Shown here: positions 43,903 to 51,073 of the stretch, one piece after another
How positions within the stretch are numbered: the first letter of the stretch is position 1
Layout of the letters: each line of letters begins with the position of its first letter
Origin: Armatimonadota bacterium
Lineage (GTDB): Bacteria > Armatimonadota > Chthonomonadetes > Chthonomonadales > CAJBBX01
Reading direction: 5' to 3'
Assembly (NCBI GenBank): GCA_026392115.1
Contig: JAPLCQ010000130.1
Coordinates: 1 to 51,859 of the forward strand
DNA length: 51,859 nucleotides
Notes under the pieces: model-generated
The model's input: only the letters and a program-made list of their open reading frames with translations
Databases searched by the model: none
Told to the model about the DNA's origin: nothing
Translations under genes and position numbers: made by a program

Positions 43903-44214
43903 TTACCCCTTCAGCCCCGAGGCTTCGTCCACGTTCACCGTGCCGAAGTCTCGATACAGGTTCAGGACCACCGCCAGGCCGAGCGCGGCCTCCGCGGCGG
44001 CGACGGTGAATCCGATGATCACGAAGACCTGAGCCTCCATGCCCTGGGGCGTCAGGTAGCGCCAGAACGCGAGGAAGTTCAGGTTGGCGGCGTTGAGCAT
44101 CAGCTCCACGCCCATGAGCACGGCCACGGCGTTGCGCCGCGTGATCGCGGCCAGTGCGCCCAGACCGAAGAGGGCGGCGCCGAGGATGAGGTAGTGGCTG
44201 AGGCCGACGGTCAC
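43903..44214 (-). CDS. nuoK: NADH-quinone oxidoreductase subunit K
   Basis: 103 residues, three transmembrane helices: LSHYLILGAALFGLGALAAI, then AVLMGVELMLNAANLNFLAF, which holds the conserved membrane Glu, and VFVIIGFTVAAAEAALGLAV, which holds the second Glu. Length is standard. Its ATG overlaps the nuoJ stop by four bases. Confidence 0.96.
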   Translation of the reverse strand: MTVGLSHYLILGAALFGLGALAAITRRNAVAVLMGVELMLNAANLNFLAFWRYLTPQGMEAQVFVIIGFTVAAAEAALGLAVVLNLYRDFGTVNVDEASGLKG

Positions 44215-44765
44215 TTCTCACCTCCGGGACACTCGATGCGCTCGGCGGCGGGCGGCTCGCTCTGCGGGGCCTTGGCGAGCACGATGGCGCCCACCAGAGC
44301 GGCCAACAGCAGGACCGACGCGGCCTCGAAGGGCAGCGCGTAGGTGCCGATCAGGGCCCGGCCCAGCGCTACCGTTTGGTCTTGGGCTCCGGCGGCGGCC
44401 ACAGGACCCGCGGGCCATGGGTGCCGGGCCAGCAGCAGTGCGCAGATGGCGGACATCGTAGCGCAGATCGGGACGGCGACCCCGACGAGCCCGTTGTGCT
44501 GCGGCGCCTTGGGGTTCATCACGTCCCGCGTGAGCATCAGCGAGAACAGGATCAGCACCAGAATGGCGCCGATATACACGAGCACCTGCGCCACCACGAA
44601 GAAGTGGGCGTCCAGCATGGCGTAGAGGCCCGCCACGCCGATGAGGCAGGGCAGCAACCAGAAGCCGGCGTGGAGCACGTTGCGCGTGCTGATGACCATG
44701 ATCGCGGGGAACAGCGTCAGCACGGTCAGAGCGAGGAAGGCGCCCATGACTGCCAGTGTACTCAT
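44211..44765 (-). CDS. nuoJ: NADH-quinone oxidoreductase subunit J
   Basis: 184 residues from the ATG at 44765, which overlaps the nuoI stop (ATGA). Five transmembrane helices are visible, with the characteristic LDAHFFVVAQVLVYIGAILV followed by LILFSLMLT; this carries the pi-bulge region of TM3 that transmits conformational change in complex I. The end is hydrophilic (KAPQSEPPAAERIECPGGEK). Confidence 0.95.
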   Translation of the reverse strand: MSTLAVMGAFLALTVLTLFPAIMVISTRNVLHAGFWLLPCLIGVAGLYAMLDAHFFVVAQVLVYIGAILVLILFSLMLTRDVMNPKAPQHNGLVGVAVPICATMSAICALLLARHPWPAGPVAAAGAQDQTVALGRALIGTYALPFEAASVLLLAALVGAIVLAKAPQSEPPAAERIECPGGEK

Positions 44766-45325
44766 GCGTCGGCGCCCTCCGCGGCCTGGGCGCCCGCAGC
44801 CGCCTGGGCCTTGGCCGCCGCCGCAGCCGCCTTGGCCGCGGCCTCCTGCTCCAGCGCGGCCTCGATCGTCCGCTTGGTTCGCTCCACGGCATCGGCGCCG
44901 CCCTGCGCCAGCTTGTCGATGGTCAGGAGGCTCACGCCGCGGTCCACCGACGCCAGTTCGAAGCGGGTCGACATGTGGATCGCGTCGAACGGGCAGGCCT
45001 CGATGCAGAGATTGCAGAACATGCAGCGTCCCAGGTCCATGGTGAAGGCGTTGACCGAGGCGTGCTTGCCCGCCCCCATCTTCGTCATCGTGATGACGCC
45101 TGTGGGACACGCCTGTGCGCAGAGCGTGCAGCCCACGCAGTTGATGCGGCCCGCCTCGTCATTGTAGGGCAGGTAGAAGATGCCCCGCCACCGCGGGCTC
45201 ACATTGGGCCGCTGGTAGGGGTACTGCAGCGTGATCTTGCGGCGGCCCACCAGGTTCAGGAAGGTGATCGCCATGCCCTTGAGGATGCTGACGAACCCCT
45301 GGGCGAAACTCACGATGAGCCTCAT
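44762..45325 (-). CDS. nuoI: NADH-quinone oxidoreductase subunit I with Ala-rich C-terminal tail
   Basis: 187 residues from the ATG at 45325, overlapping the nuoH stop. Two 4Fe-4S motifs bind clusters N6a and N6b: CVGCTLCAQACP (Cys63, 66, 69, 73) and CMFCNLCIEACP (Cys101, 104, 107, 111). The N-terminal amphipathic helix attaches it to the membrane arm. After about residue 150 there is an extra tail rich in Ala, Lys and Glu (EAALEQEAAAKAAAAAAKAQ and onward) predicted to be a long helix, not part of the conserved fold. Confidence 0.95.
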   Translation of the reverse strand: MRLIVSFAQGFVSILKGMAITFLNLVGRRKITLQYPYQRPNVSPRWRGIFYLPYNDEAGRINCVGCTLCAQACPTGVITMTKMGAGKHASVNAFTMDLGRCMFCNLCIEACPFDAIHMSTRFELASVDRGVSLLTIDKLAQGGADAVERTKRTIEAALEQEAAAKAAAAAAKAQAAAGAQAAEGADA

Positions 45326-46470
45326 GATCCGGCCACCATCACCCAGACCGCCGTTGCGCAGAAGACGACTACGGATGCCGGCACGAGGAACTTCCAGCAG
45401 AAGCCCATCATCTGGTCCACCCGCAGGCGCGGCACGGTCCACTTGATCCACATGAAGAGCGTCACCACCGCAATCGTCTTGATGCCGAACCAGATCGGCG
45501 CCGGGAGCCACGGACCCAGCCAGCCGCCGAAGAAGAGCGTCACGGCCAACCCGGCGGTGAAGAAGTTCGCGGCGAACTCGCCCAGGTAGAAGAAGGCGAA
45601 GCGCATGCCCGAGTACTCGGTGTGGAAGCCGCTGACGAGCTCGGACTCGGCCTCGGGCAGGTCGAACGGGGTGCGGTTCAGCTCCGCGAGCCCGCAAACC
45701 ATGAAGATGAGGAAGGCCGGGATCATGACCGGAGCGTGGGCGATGATGTTCCACCCATGCTGCTGGTGCTTCACGATCTCGGTGAGGGACATGGTGCCTT
45801 CGAGCGTGACCACCGAGAGCATCGCCACGGCCATCGGTATCTCGTAGGAGAGCACCTGCGCGCAGGCCCGGGCGCCGCCCAGCAGCGAGTACTTGTTGTT
45901 GGCGCCCCAGCCGGCGGCCAGCGTGCCCAGCGAGATATTGGTGGTGACGGCCAGCACGAAGAGGATGCCCAGCGGGAAGTCGTAGGCCACCCACTTCTCG
46001 CTGAAGGGCAACACCATGAAGGTGAGCAGCGTCGGCATGAACGTCAGGAACGGCGCGGCGATGAAGAGGATGCGATCCGCCCGCGTGGGGATGATGTCCT
46101 CTTTCATCAGCAGCTTCACGGCGTCGGCGATCGTCTGGAGCGCGCCCTTCCAGCCCACGTGCATGGGGCCCAGACGCGCCTGCATCCATCCGGCGAACTT
46201 CCGTTCCAGCCAGATGAGGAAGATGACGTGGACCGTCACAAAGACCGTGACGGTGAGCGCCTTGATCAGCGCGTTGATCACGGGGTGGCTGCCGATGAGG
46301 ACCAGCAGCGGGTCCACAAGGCCCCACGGCAGGCGCGGCAACGCGGACGCGACGGCGATGGCCGCGACCAGCACGGCGACGCCCGCGGCGAACTGACCGG
46401 CCACGAAGGCGGGATCGCACTCGAACCCGGTCCGGGTCGGCGCGGGCCTGCGAAGCGGAGGCAGGCTCAT
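45322..46470 (-). CDS. nuoH: NADH-quinone oxidoreductase subunit H
   Basis: 382 residues from the ATG at 46470 (ATGA overlap with nuoD). Eight or nine transmembrane helices. Quinone-chamber motifs are LIWLERKFAGWMQARLGPMH, ADAVKLLMKEDIIPTRAD, GLAELNRTPFDLPEAESELV and SGFHTEYSGMRFAFFYLGEF. It joins the peripheral and membrane arms of complex I. An N-terminal extension of about 20 residues (MSLPPLRRPAPTRTGFECDP) precedes the first helix. Confidence 0.96.
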   Translation of the reverse strand: MSLPPLRRPAPTRTGFECDPAFVAGQFAAGVAVLVAAIAVASALPRLPWGLVDPLLVLIGSHPVINALIKALTVTVFVTVHVIFLIWLERKFAGWMQARLGPMHVGWKGALQTIADAVKLLMKEDIIPTRADRILFIAAPFLTFMPTLLTFMVLPFSEKWVAYDFPLGILFVLAVTTNISLGTLAAGWGANNKYSLLGGARACAQVLSYEIPMAVAMLSVVTLEGTMSLTEIVKHQQHGWNIIAHAPVMIPAFLIFMVCGLAELNRTPFDLPEAESELVSGFHTEYSGMRFAFFYLGEFAANFFTAGLAVTLFFGGWLGPWLPAPIWFGIKTIAVVTLFMWIKWTVPRLRVDQMMGFCWKFLVPASVVVFCATAVWVMVAGS

Positions 46471-47591
46471 CGGTCCACCTCCCCCAGAACGGTATCGAGA
46501 CTGCCCAGGATGGCGATCATGTCGGCCACCTTGACGCCCCGCACAAGCTCGGGAAGCATGCTCAGATGCACGAACGACGGCCCCCTTACGCGGACGCGGA
46601 CCGGGTTGGCCGTGCCGTCGCTCACCAGGTAGATGGAGAGTTCGCCGCGCGGCGACTCGGTGCGCGAGTAGGCCTCGCCGGCCGCGGGCCGGAAGACCTT
46701 CGGTTGCTTGCCCCAGTGCTCGCCCTCGGGCATCTCCCGCAGGCACTGGCGGATAATGCGCGCGCTCTGCCGCATCTCCTCCACGCGCACGAGGTAGCGC
46801 GCCAGGCAGTCGCCCTCGGTGCGCAGCGGTACGTCGAACTGCGTCCGGGGATAGGCGTCATACGGCTCGGTGCGCCGCAGGTCGATGTTGACGCCCGAAC
46901 CGCGGAGCACGGGGCCGGAGGCGCCGTAGGCGATCGCCTTCTCGGGAGAGATGATGCCGACGCCCTCGGTGCGCACGCGGAAGATCGGGTTCCCGGTGAG
47001 CAGCGTGTCGTAGGCGTCCAGCTCCTTCAGGAAGCCGTCCAGGAAGGCGCAGACGGCCTGGGCGTATCCCTCGGGCATGTCGGACGCCACGCCGCCGGGG
47101 CGGATCCAGTTGCACGTCAGCCGCGCGCCGGTGTAGGCCTCCAACAGGTCCAGCAGCCGCTCCCTCTCGCGGAAGGCATAGAGGAACGCCGTGGTGGCGC
47201 CGATGTCGGCGGCGTAGGTGCCGAAGAAGATGAGGTGGCTGGCGATGCGGTTCATCTCGCAGAGCATCACGCGAAGGTACTGGGCGCGCTCGGGCACCGC
47301 CATGCCGCCGATCCGCTCGATGGCCTGCGAGATGGCGAGGTTGCTGTTGAGCGAGGCGCAGTAGTCCAGCCGGTCCGTGAACGGCACGGACTGGCGGTAG
47401 GGCCGCGCGGCCATCATGCGCTCGAGGCCGCGGTGGAGGTACCCGACGACGGGCCGGCACGACTTCACGTACTCGCCGTCGAGGGCCACCATGAGCCGTA
47501 GCACCCCGTGCGTGGACGGGTGCTGCGGACCCAGGTTGATGGTCATGTCCGAACTGGTCGAGGCTCCCACTGCTGGCTGCATGGCGGTCAA
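46467..47591 (-). CDS. nuoD: NADH-quinone oxidoreductase subunit D
   Basis: 374 residues from a TTG at 47591. I chose it because AGGAG lies five bases upstream and it overlaps the nuoC stop by four bases, as at most junctions of this operon; the ATG at 47582 would leave a 15-base spacing. Family motifs are INLGPQHPSTHGVLRLMVAL with quinone-site His, GYLHRGLERMM, FTDRLDYCASLNSNLA with the quinone-site Tyr, and the end MIAILGSLDTVLGEVDR. It is the 49-kDa-type subunit forming the quinone cavity with NuoB and NuoH. Confidence 0.95.
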   Translation of the reverse strand: MTAMQPAVGASTSSDMTINLGPQHPSTHGVLRLMVALDGEYVKSCRPVVGYLHRGLERMMAARPYRQSVPFTDRLDYCASLNSNLAISQAIERIGGMAVPERAQYLRVMLCEMNRIASHLIFFGTYAADIGATTAFLYAFRERERLLDLLEAYTGARLTCNWIRPGGVASDMPEGYAQAVCAFLDGFLKELDAYDTLLTGNPIFRVRTEGVGIISPEKAIAYGASGPVLRGSGVNIDLRRTEPYDAYPRTQFDVPLRTEGDCLARYLVRVEEMRQSARIIRQCLREMPEGEHWGKQPKVFRPAAGEAYSRTESPRGELSIYLVSDGTANPVRVRVRGPSFVHLSMLPELVRGVKVADMIAILGSLDTVLGEVDR

Positions 47592-48091
47592 TTGGTCTCC
47601 TGCGGCCCGTGGAGCGGATCGCCCGAGAAGACGGGCACATAGTCCTTGCGGAACGGGAAGCCCTCCCAATCCTTGGGCAGCAAGATGCGCATCCGGGTCG
47701 GGTCGCCGGCATCCGGGTGCCCCACGATCTCGATGCCGTAGAGGTCGTAGACTTCCCGCTCGTGCCAGTTCATGCCGGGCCAGATGTCGGTGACGCTGGC
47801 GACGGCGGCCCCGTCGCGCTCCAGTTCGACGCGCAGGAGGGCGGTCTGGGAGAGCGTCGTGGACCAGAGGCGGTAGACGACCACGAACCGCTCGCCCGTG
47901 TCCCAGGCGAACAGGTCGCCGGGGTAGTCGAACCGCAACCCGTCGGCGTCGCGCAGGTGGAGGGCCGCCTGGTGCAGCGCATCGGGCGCCACCTGCAGGC
48001 GCAGCGTGCCGCCGTCCAGCGCGCACGACCGCAGGCCGTCGCCCAGGGCCTTGCGAAGGGCGTCGAGGGCGGCCTCGGCGGGGGCGCTCAC
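47588..48091 (-). CDS. nuoC: NADH-quinone oxidoreductase subunit C
   Basis: 167 residues from a GTG at 48091 that overlaps the nuoB stop (GTGA). The C-terminal half has the 30-kDa subunit signature [20 protein letters not shown] followed by [20 protein letters not shown] and FPFRKDYVP. It is a separate subunit here, not fused to NuoD. Confidence 0.94.
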   Translation of the reverse strand: MSAPAEAALDALRKALGDGLRSCALDGGTLRLQVAPDALHQAALHLRDADGLRFDYPGDLFAWDTGERFVVVYRLWSTTLSQTALLRVELERDGAAVASVTDIWPGMNWHEREVYDLYGIEIVGHPDAGDPTRMRILLPKDWEGFPFRKDYVPVFSGDPLHGPQETN

Positions 48092-48648
48092 GCCTCGCCT
48101 CCGATGATGACCGGCTCGCGGGCGGGGACGGGCGCTCCGCGTCGCGTCAGCGCCTTCTCGTGGCGGATGCGCTCCTGCAGGTGTAGGATGCCGTTGATCA
48201 GGTTCTCCGGGCGGGGCGGGCAGCCATAGACGTAGACGTCGACAGGCACGAACTGGTCCACGCCCTTCACCACCGTGATGCTGTCGCGGTAAGGGCCGCC
48301 GGCCGAGGCGCAACCGCCCATGGCGATCACGTACTTCGGCTCGGGCATCTGGTCGTACAGGCGGCGGATGAAGGGGGCCATCTTCACCGAGACCCAGCCA
48401 GCCACGATCATCACGTCGGCCTGGCGGGGCGTGGCCCGGAAGAACATGCCGAAGCGGTCGAGATCATAGCGCGATCCCGCGGTGGCCATCATCTCGATGG
48501 CGCAGCAGGAGAGGCCAAAGGTGAGAGACCAGAGCGAGTTGCGCCGGGCCCACTGCGTCAGTCGGTCCAGCGGCGCCACGATGAGCGCGCCTCCAGGCAC
48601 GGGCAGGCGCCAGGTATCGACTTCCTGCTGGGTCAACGGTTCGGCCAT
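48088..48648 (-). CDS. nuoB: NADH-quinone oxidoreductase subunit B
   Basis: 186 residues. Cluster N2 ligands are all present: Cys48 and Cys49 in [12 protein letters not shown], Cys113 in [11 protein letters not shown] and Cys143 in [10 protein letters not shown]. The quinone-facing stretch [20 protein letters not shown] is intact. The ATG at 48648 follows the nuoA stop directly, with no overlap. Confidence 0.97.
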   Translation of the reverse strand: MAEPLTQQEVDTWRLPVPGGALIVAPLDRLTQWARRNSLWSLTFGLSCCAIEMMATAGSRYDLDRFGMFFRATPRQADVMIVAGWVSVKMAPFIRRLYDQMPEPKYVIAMGGCASAGGPYRDSITVVKGVDQFVPVDVYVYGCPPRPENLINGILHLQERIRHEKALTRRGAPVPAREPVIIGGEA

Positions 48649-49002
48649 CTATTCCCACTCCAGGGCGCCGCGCTTCCACGCGTAGGCCCATCCGGCCAGC
48701 AGCAACGCCACGAAGATGAGCATCTCCGCCACGGCATAGGGCCCCTCAAGCTTGAACGCCACAGCCCACGGGTAGAGGAATGCGGCCTCGACGTCGAACA
48801 CCACGAAGACCAGCGCGAACAGGTAGTAGTGGAGGTTGAACTGCCGCCAGGCGTCGCCCACGGGCAACGGGCCGCACTCATAGGTCTCCAGCTTGTCCGG
48901 GTTCGGCGCCGAAGGGCGCAGGATGCGCGAGATGAGGAGGGTACTCGCGATGAAGGCGAAGCCAGTAATGGTGAACATGGCCGCCGTCAGGTATGCGTTC
49001 AT
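48649..49002 (-). CDS. nuoA: NADH-quinone oxidoreductase subunit A
   Basis: 117 residues, three transmembrane helices. The loop YECGPLPVGDAWRQFNLHYY contains the conserved Cys and acidic residues of the quinone-chamber loop, and ALVFVVFDVEAAFLYPWAVA is the classic second helix with the essential Asp/Glu. First gene of the operon. GAGGAGG lies unusually far (16 bases) before the ATG. The 237-base divergent region before it (49003-49239) contains TATCTT-like boxes on this strand but no clear -35. Confidence 0.95.
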   Translation of the reverse strand: MNAYLTAAMFTITGFAFIASTLLISRILRPSAPNPDKLETYECGPLPVGDAWRQFNLHYYLFALVFVVFDVEAAFLYPWAVAFKLEGPYAVAEMLIFVALLLAGWAYAWKRGALEWE

Positions 49003-49239
49003 GCGGGTGCGCTCGGCCTCCTCTTCGTGTGGGCGTCCGACGGGTCCAGTCTAAGATACCTGCCGCGCCAAGACGGCCGCATCTCTGGATGCTGCTTTCG
49101 AGCAGTACGAGAGTGTGGCACGGTCTGCTCCCGCAGGCGTCCAGGTCGGCCGCAGCGGGCGCCGCCCGGGCCGCGCCTTACCCTGCTCTGCGTGGACGGG
49201 TAGACTGCCGGACGATACACGCCGACAGGAGCCTGCACG

Positions 49240-50055
49240 ATGCACCCATACCTCCTCCAATCGCTCGATCGCTGCGTGGCGCGCTTCAGCGCCGACCCGC
49301 GCTGCCTGGGCCTGGCGCTGCACGGCTCCATCGGGCGCGGCGAGACCGACGCCTACTCAGACATCGACGTGGGCGCCGTGATCGAAGACGAGGCCTACGA
49401 GGCGGTGAAGGCGGAGATGCCCGGCCTCTGCGCCGAGCTCTTCGGACCCATCAGCATCTGGCTGCCCGAGGGCGATCGACCGAACTACTGCAACTTCGCG
49501 TTCCTCTTCGAGCATGGCTCTGAGCTGCTGCTGACGGACTTCGAGCTGATCTCGCGGTCGCTCTTCGTCGAGTGGCGGCACCGCCCGGATCGCGTCATCT
49601 TCGACCGCACCGGGCTCCTGGCCGAGGTCCAGCAGATGGAACGTCCGGCCCAGGTGTTCGGCGACGCCCAGGCGGCCCACCTCATCGATACCTACTGGGT
49701 CTATGCCTACCTGGACGGCAAGTACTGGCGTCGGCAGGACATGTACAAGCTGCTCTTTGTGCAGCAGACCCTCTTCCAGCTCCACGTGCGGCTGCTCAAC
49801 CTCCTCCGCACCGGGGCCGAGGGGAACTGGTGGGCGGGCGACGTGGCCCGCTTCACCACGCGCGACCGAACCCACCTGCGCGCCTACTTCTGCGTGGCGG
49901 GAAACACCGCGGCGGCGCGGGCCCTGGCCCGCTCGATCGACCTCTTCGCCGACGACGCCCGCGCCCTTTGCGCCCTCCGTGGCCTGGCCTACCCCGAAGC
50001 CCGCGAGCAAGCCGTCCGCCGCCACCTGCGCGACATGGGCCTACCCGTTAACTAA
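49240..50055 (+). CDS. Nucleotidyltransferase-domain protein (aminoglycoside adenylyltransferase-like)
   Basis: 271 residues, soluble. The polymerase-beta-type motif is LHGSIGRGETDAYSDIDVG, with Gly29-Ser30 and metal-binding Asp41 and Asp43; a third acidic position follows in the ELLLTDFELISRSLF region. The C-terminal half is helical, as in substrate-binding domains of aminoglycoside or lincosamide nucleotidyltransferases (YLDGKYWRRQDMYKLLFVQQ). Substrate is unknown and resistance is only one possibility. GGAG precedes the ATG. Its last 15 bases overlap the 3' end of the degraded Rhs remnant on the other strand. Confidence 0.82.
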   Translation: MHPYLLQSLDRCVARFSADPRCLGLALHGSIGRGETDAYSDIDVGAVIEDEAYEAVKAEMPGLCAELFGPISIWLPEGDRPNYCNFAFLFEHGSELLLTDFELISRSLFVEWRHRPDRVIFDRTGLLAEVQQMERPAQVFGDAQAAHLIDTYWVYAYLDGKYWRRQDMYKLLFVQQTLFQLHVRLLNLLRTGAEGNWWAGDVARFTTRDRTHLRAYFCVAGNTAAARALARSIDLFADDARALCALRGLAYPEAREQAVRRHLRDMGLPVN

Positions 50056-50388
50056 CCCGCGGCTACGGCGCGGCGGAACCTTCTTCTTGGAGAGTCCGTC
50101 GTCATCGGCGAGGTTGGCGGGCTCATGCTCGCAGTAGAGGTACGGGTGCTCGCTGAGCACGGCGTCGCGAGTGATGAACCGCCCACCTGCGCGTCGGAGT
50201 ACCGGGCTCCCACATGCATCAGCCCCGCGTCGCCGTCGTTGCGGTAGCCCCAGTCGCCTGCGTACATGTAGGGGTTCGTGCTGCTGCCGGTGGTGCCTGC
50301 CACCTGCCCAAAGGCCTCGTAGTTCACCGAGCCGGTGACGGTCTGGCTGGAGTTGGTGACGGTGCGCTCGGAGCCGTGGCCGTCGAAC
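50041..50388 (-). pseudogene. Rhs core remnant with a one-base deletion
   Basis: The strand encodes the end of an Rhs repeat-associated core: FEAFGQVAG-like (here YEAFGQVAGTTG), MYAGDWGYRNDGDAGLMHVG, then ARYSDAQVGG, where a single base is missing relative to the intact copy and the frame shifts. In the next frame the core resumes (GRFITRDAVLSEHPYLYCEH then EPANLADDDGLSKKK) and reaches a TAG at 50041. Bases 50120-50388 match 51419-51688 closely. It is a displaced C-terminal end of an Rhs gene, now broken. Confidence 0.85.
50120..50388. repeat. Direct repeat, copy A (Rhs core)
   Basis: 269 bases nearly identical to 51419-51688 (270 bases), same orientation. The one-base length difference is the deletion in ACCGCCCACC versus ACCGTCCCACC. 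Scattered third-position changes show the copies have diverged. The repeats flank the region of the candidate immunity ORF and the Rhs tip, an arrangement that allows recombination to swap tips. Confidence 0.85.
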
Positions 50389-50390
50389 TA

Positions 50391-50503
50391 CGCCAAAGGT
50401 ACGCTGTCCAACTCCTCCAGGGCATGCGTGTCGGCCTGCAGGGACTGGGCCCTGACGCCCAGCGCCTTGGCATCACCGACTAGATCAGTTCCATCTGGCA
50501 GCC
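50391..50503. other. Spacer between candidate immunity ORF and Rhs remnant
   Basis: On the minus strand a short open stretch reads RLPDGTDLVGDAKALGVRAQ, then SLQADTHALEELDSVPLA and a stop. It looks like coding sequence cut from a larger gene, possibly an older Rhs tip or its partner. I recognise no domain. Confidence 0.35.
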
Positions 50504-51073
50504 TTAGCCAGGTGCATCGTCGTGTTGGATGGTGAAATATGCGCGAATGAGCGCGGCGTTGCGTTCAACGTCTGGTGCCGCGCCGAGCAATGGAAACCGG
50601 TGCTGACCGCCGCTTCGCGTCCACACGATCAGAGCGCTTCGGCCGTTCTCAGCACGGAGCGTCAGAACGTCTATCGCCTGAGCCGGTATCTGTAGCTCCA
50701 GCCGCTCGATCGTGCCGCGGAGCAGGCGCCGAACTGCCACTGATACACCGTCCTGTCGAATGACCACGACGCGGCTGTCGGTGGCATCGGCCAGCGCAAA
50801 GGCGAGCATGTAACCAGACACTAGCAGGTGCCAGTCGAGTGCCGCGTCCAACACCACATCGATGACTAGCCCAACGAACACCTTAACGACGAGTTCGCCA
50901 AAGGCTCGTGGCAGATAGCACCAGTGCGGCTGCCTGAGGATCACAGCTTCGCCAAGTACACCGCAAGGGCCTCCATGTTGGAACTTCTGTAGTACTGATT
51001 TACGTAATATATGATACCAACCACCCCTCCCACGCGACAGGCCACGCCGTATCGGTCGGATTGGCACTACCAT
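50504..51073 (-). CDS. Candidate Rhs-linked immunity or accessory protein (start uncertain)
   Basis: Open frame of up to 189 residues immediately downstream of the Rhs tip on the same strand; the first ATG (51073) overlaps the Rhs stop. The first 35 codons are AT-rich and odd in composition. A later GTG at about 50948 (before ILRQPHWCYLPRAFGELVVK) may be the true start, giving about 148 residues. The recognisable body has one or two hydrophobic segments (VKVFVGLVIDVVLDAAL; LLVSGYMLAFALA). A soluble beta-rich domain follows (DSRVVVIRQDGVSVAVRRLL, LELQIPAQAIDVLTL, ALIVWTRSGGQHRFPLL), loosely like a PH-type fold. No family recognised. Position and membrane segments fit an immunity protein against a membrane-acting Rhs tip, but this is inference. 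Confidence 0.5.
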   Translation of the reverse strand: MVVPIRPIRRGLSRGRGGWYHILRKSVLQKFQHGGPCGVLGEAVILRQPHWCYLPRAFGELVVKVFVGLVIDVVLDAALDWHLLVSGYMLAFALADATDSRVVVIRQDGVSVAVRRLLRGTIERLELQIPAQAIDVLTLRAENGRSALIVWTRSGGQHRFPLLGAAPDVERNAALIRAYFTIQHDDAPG

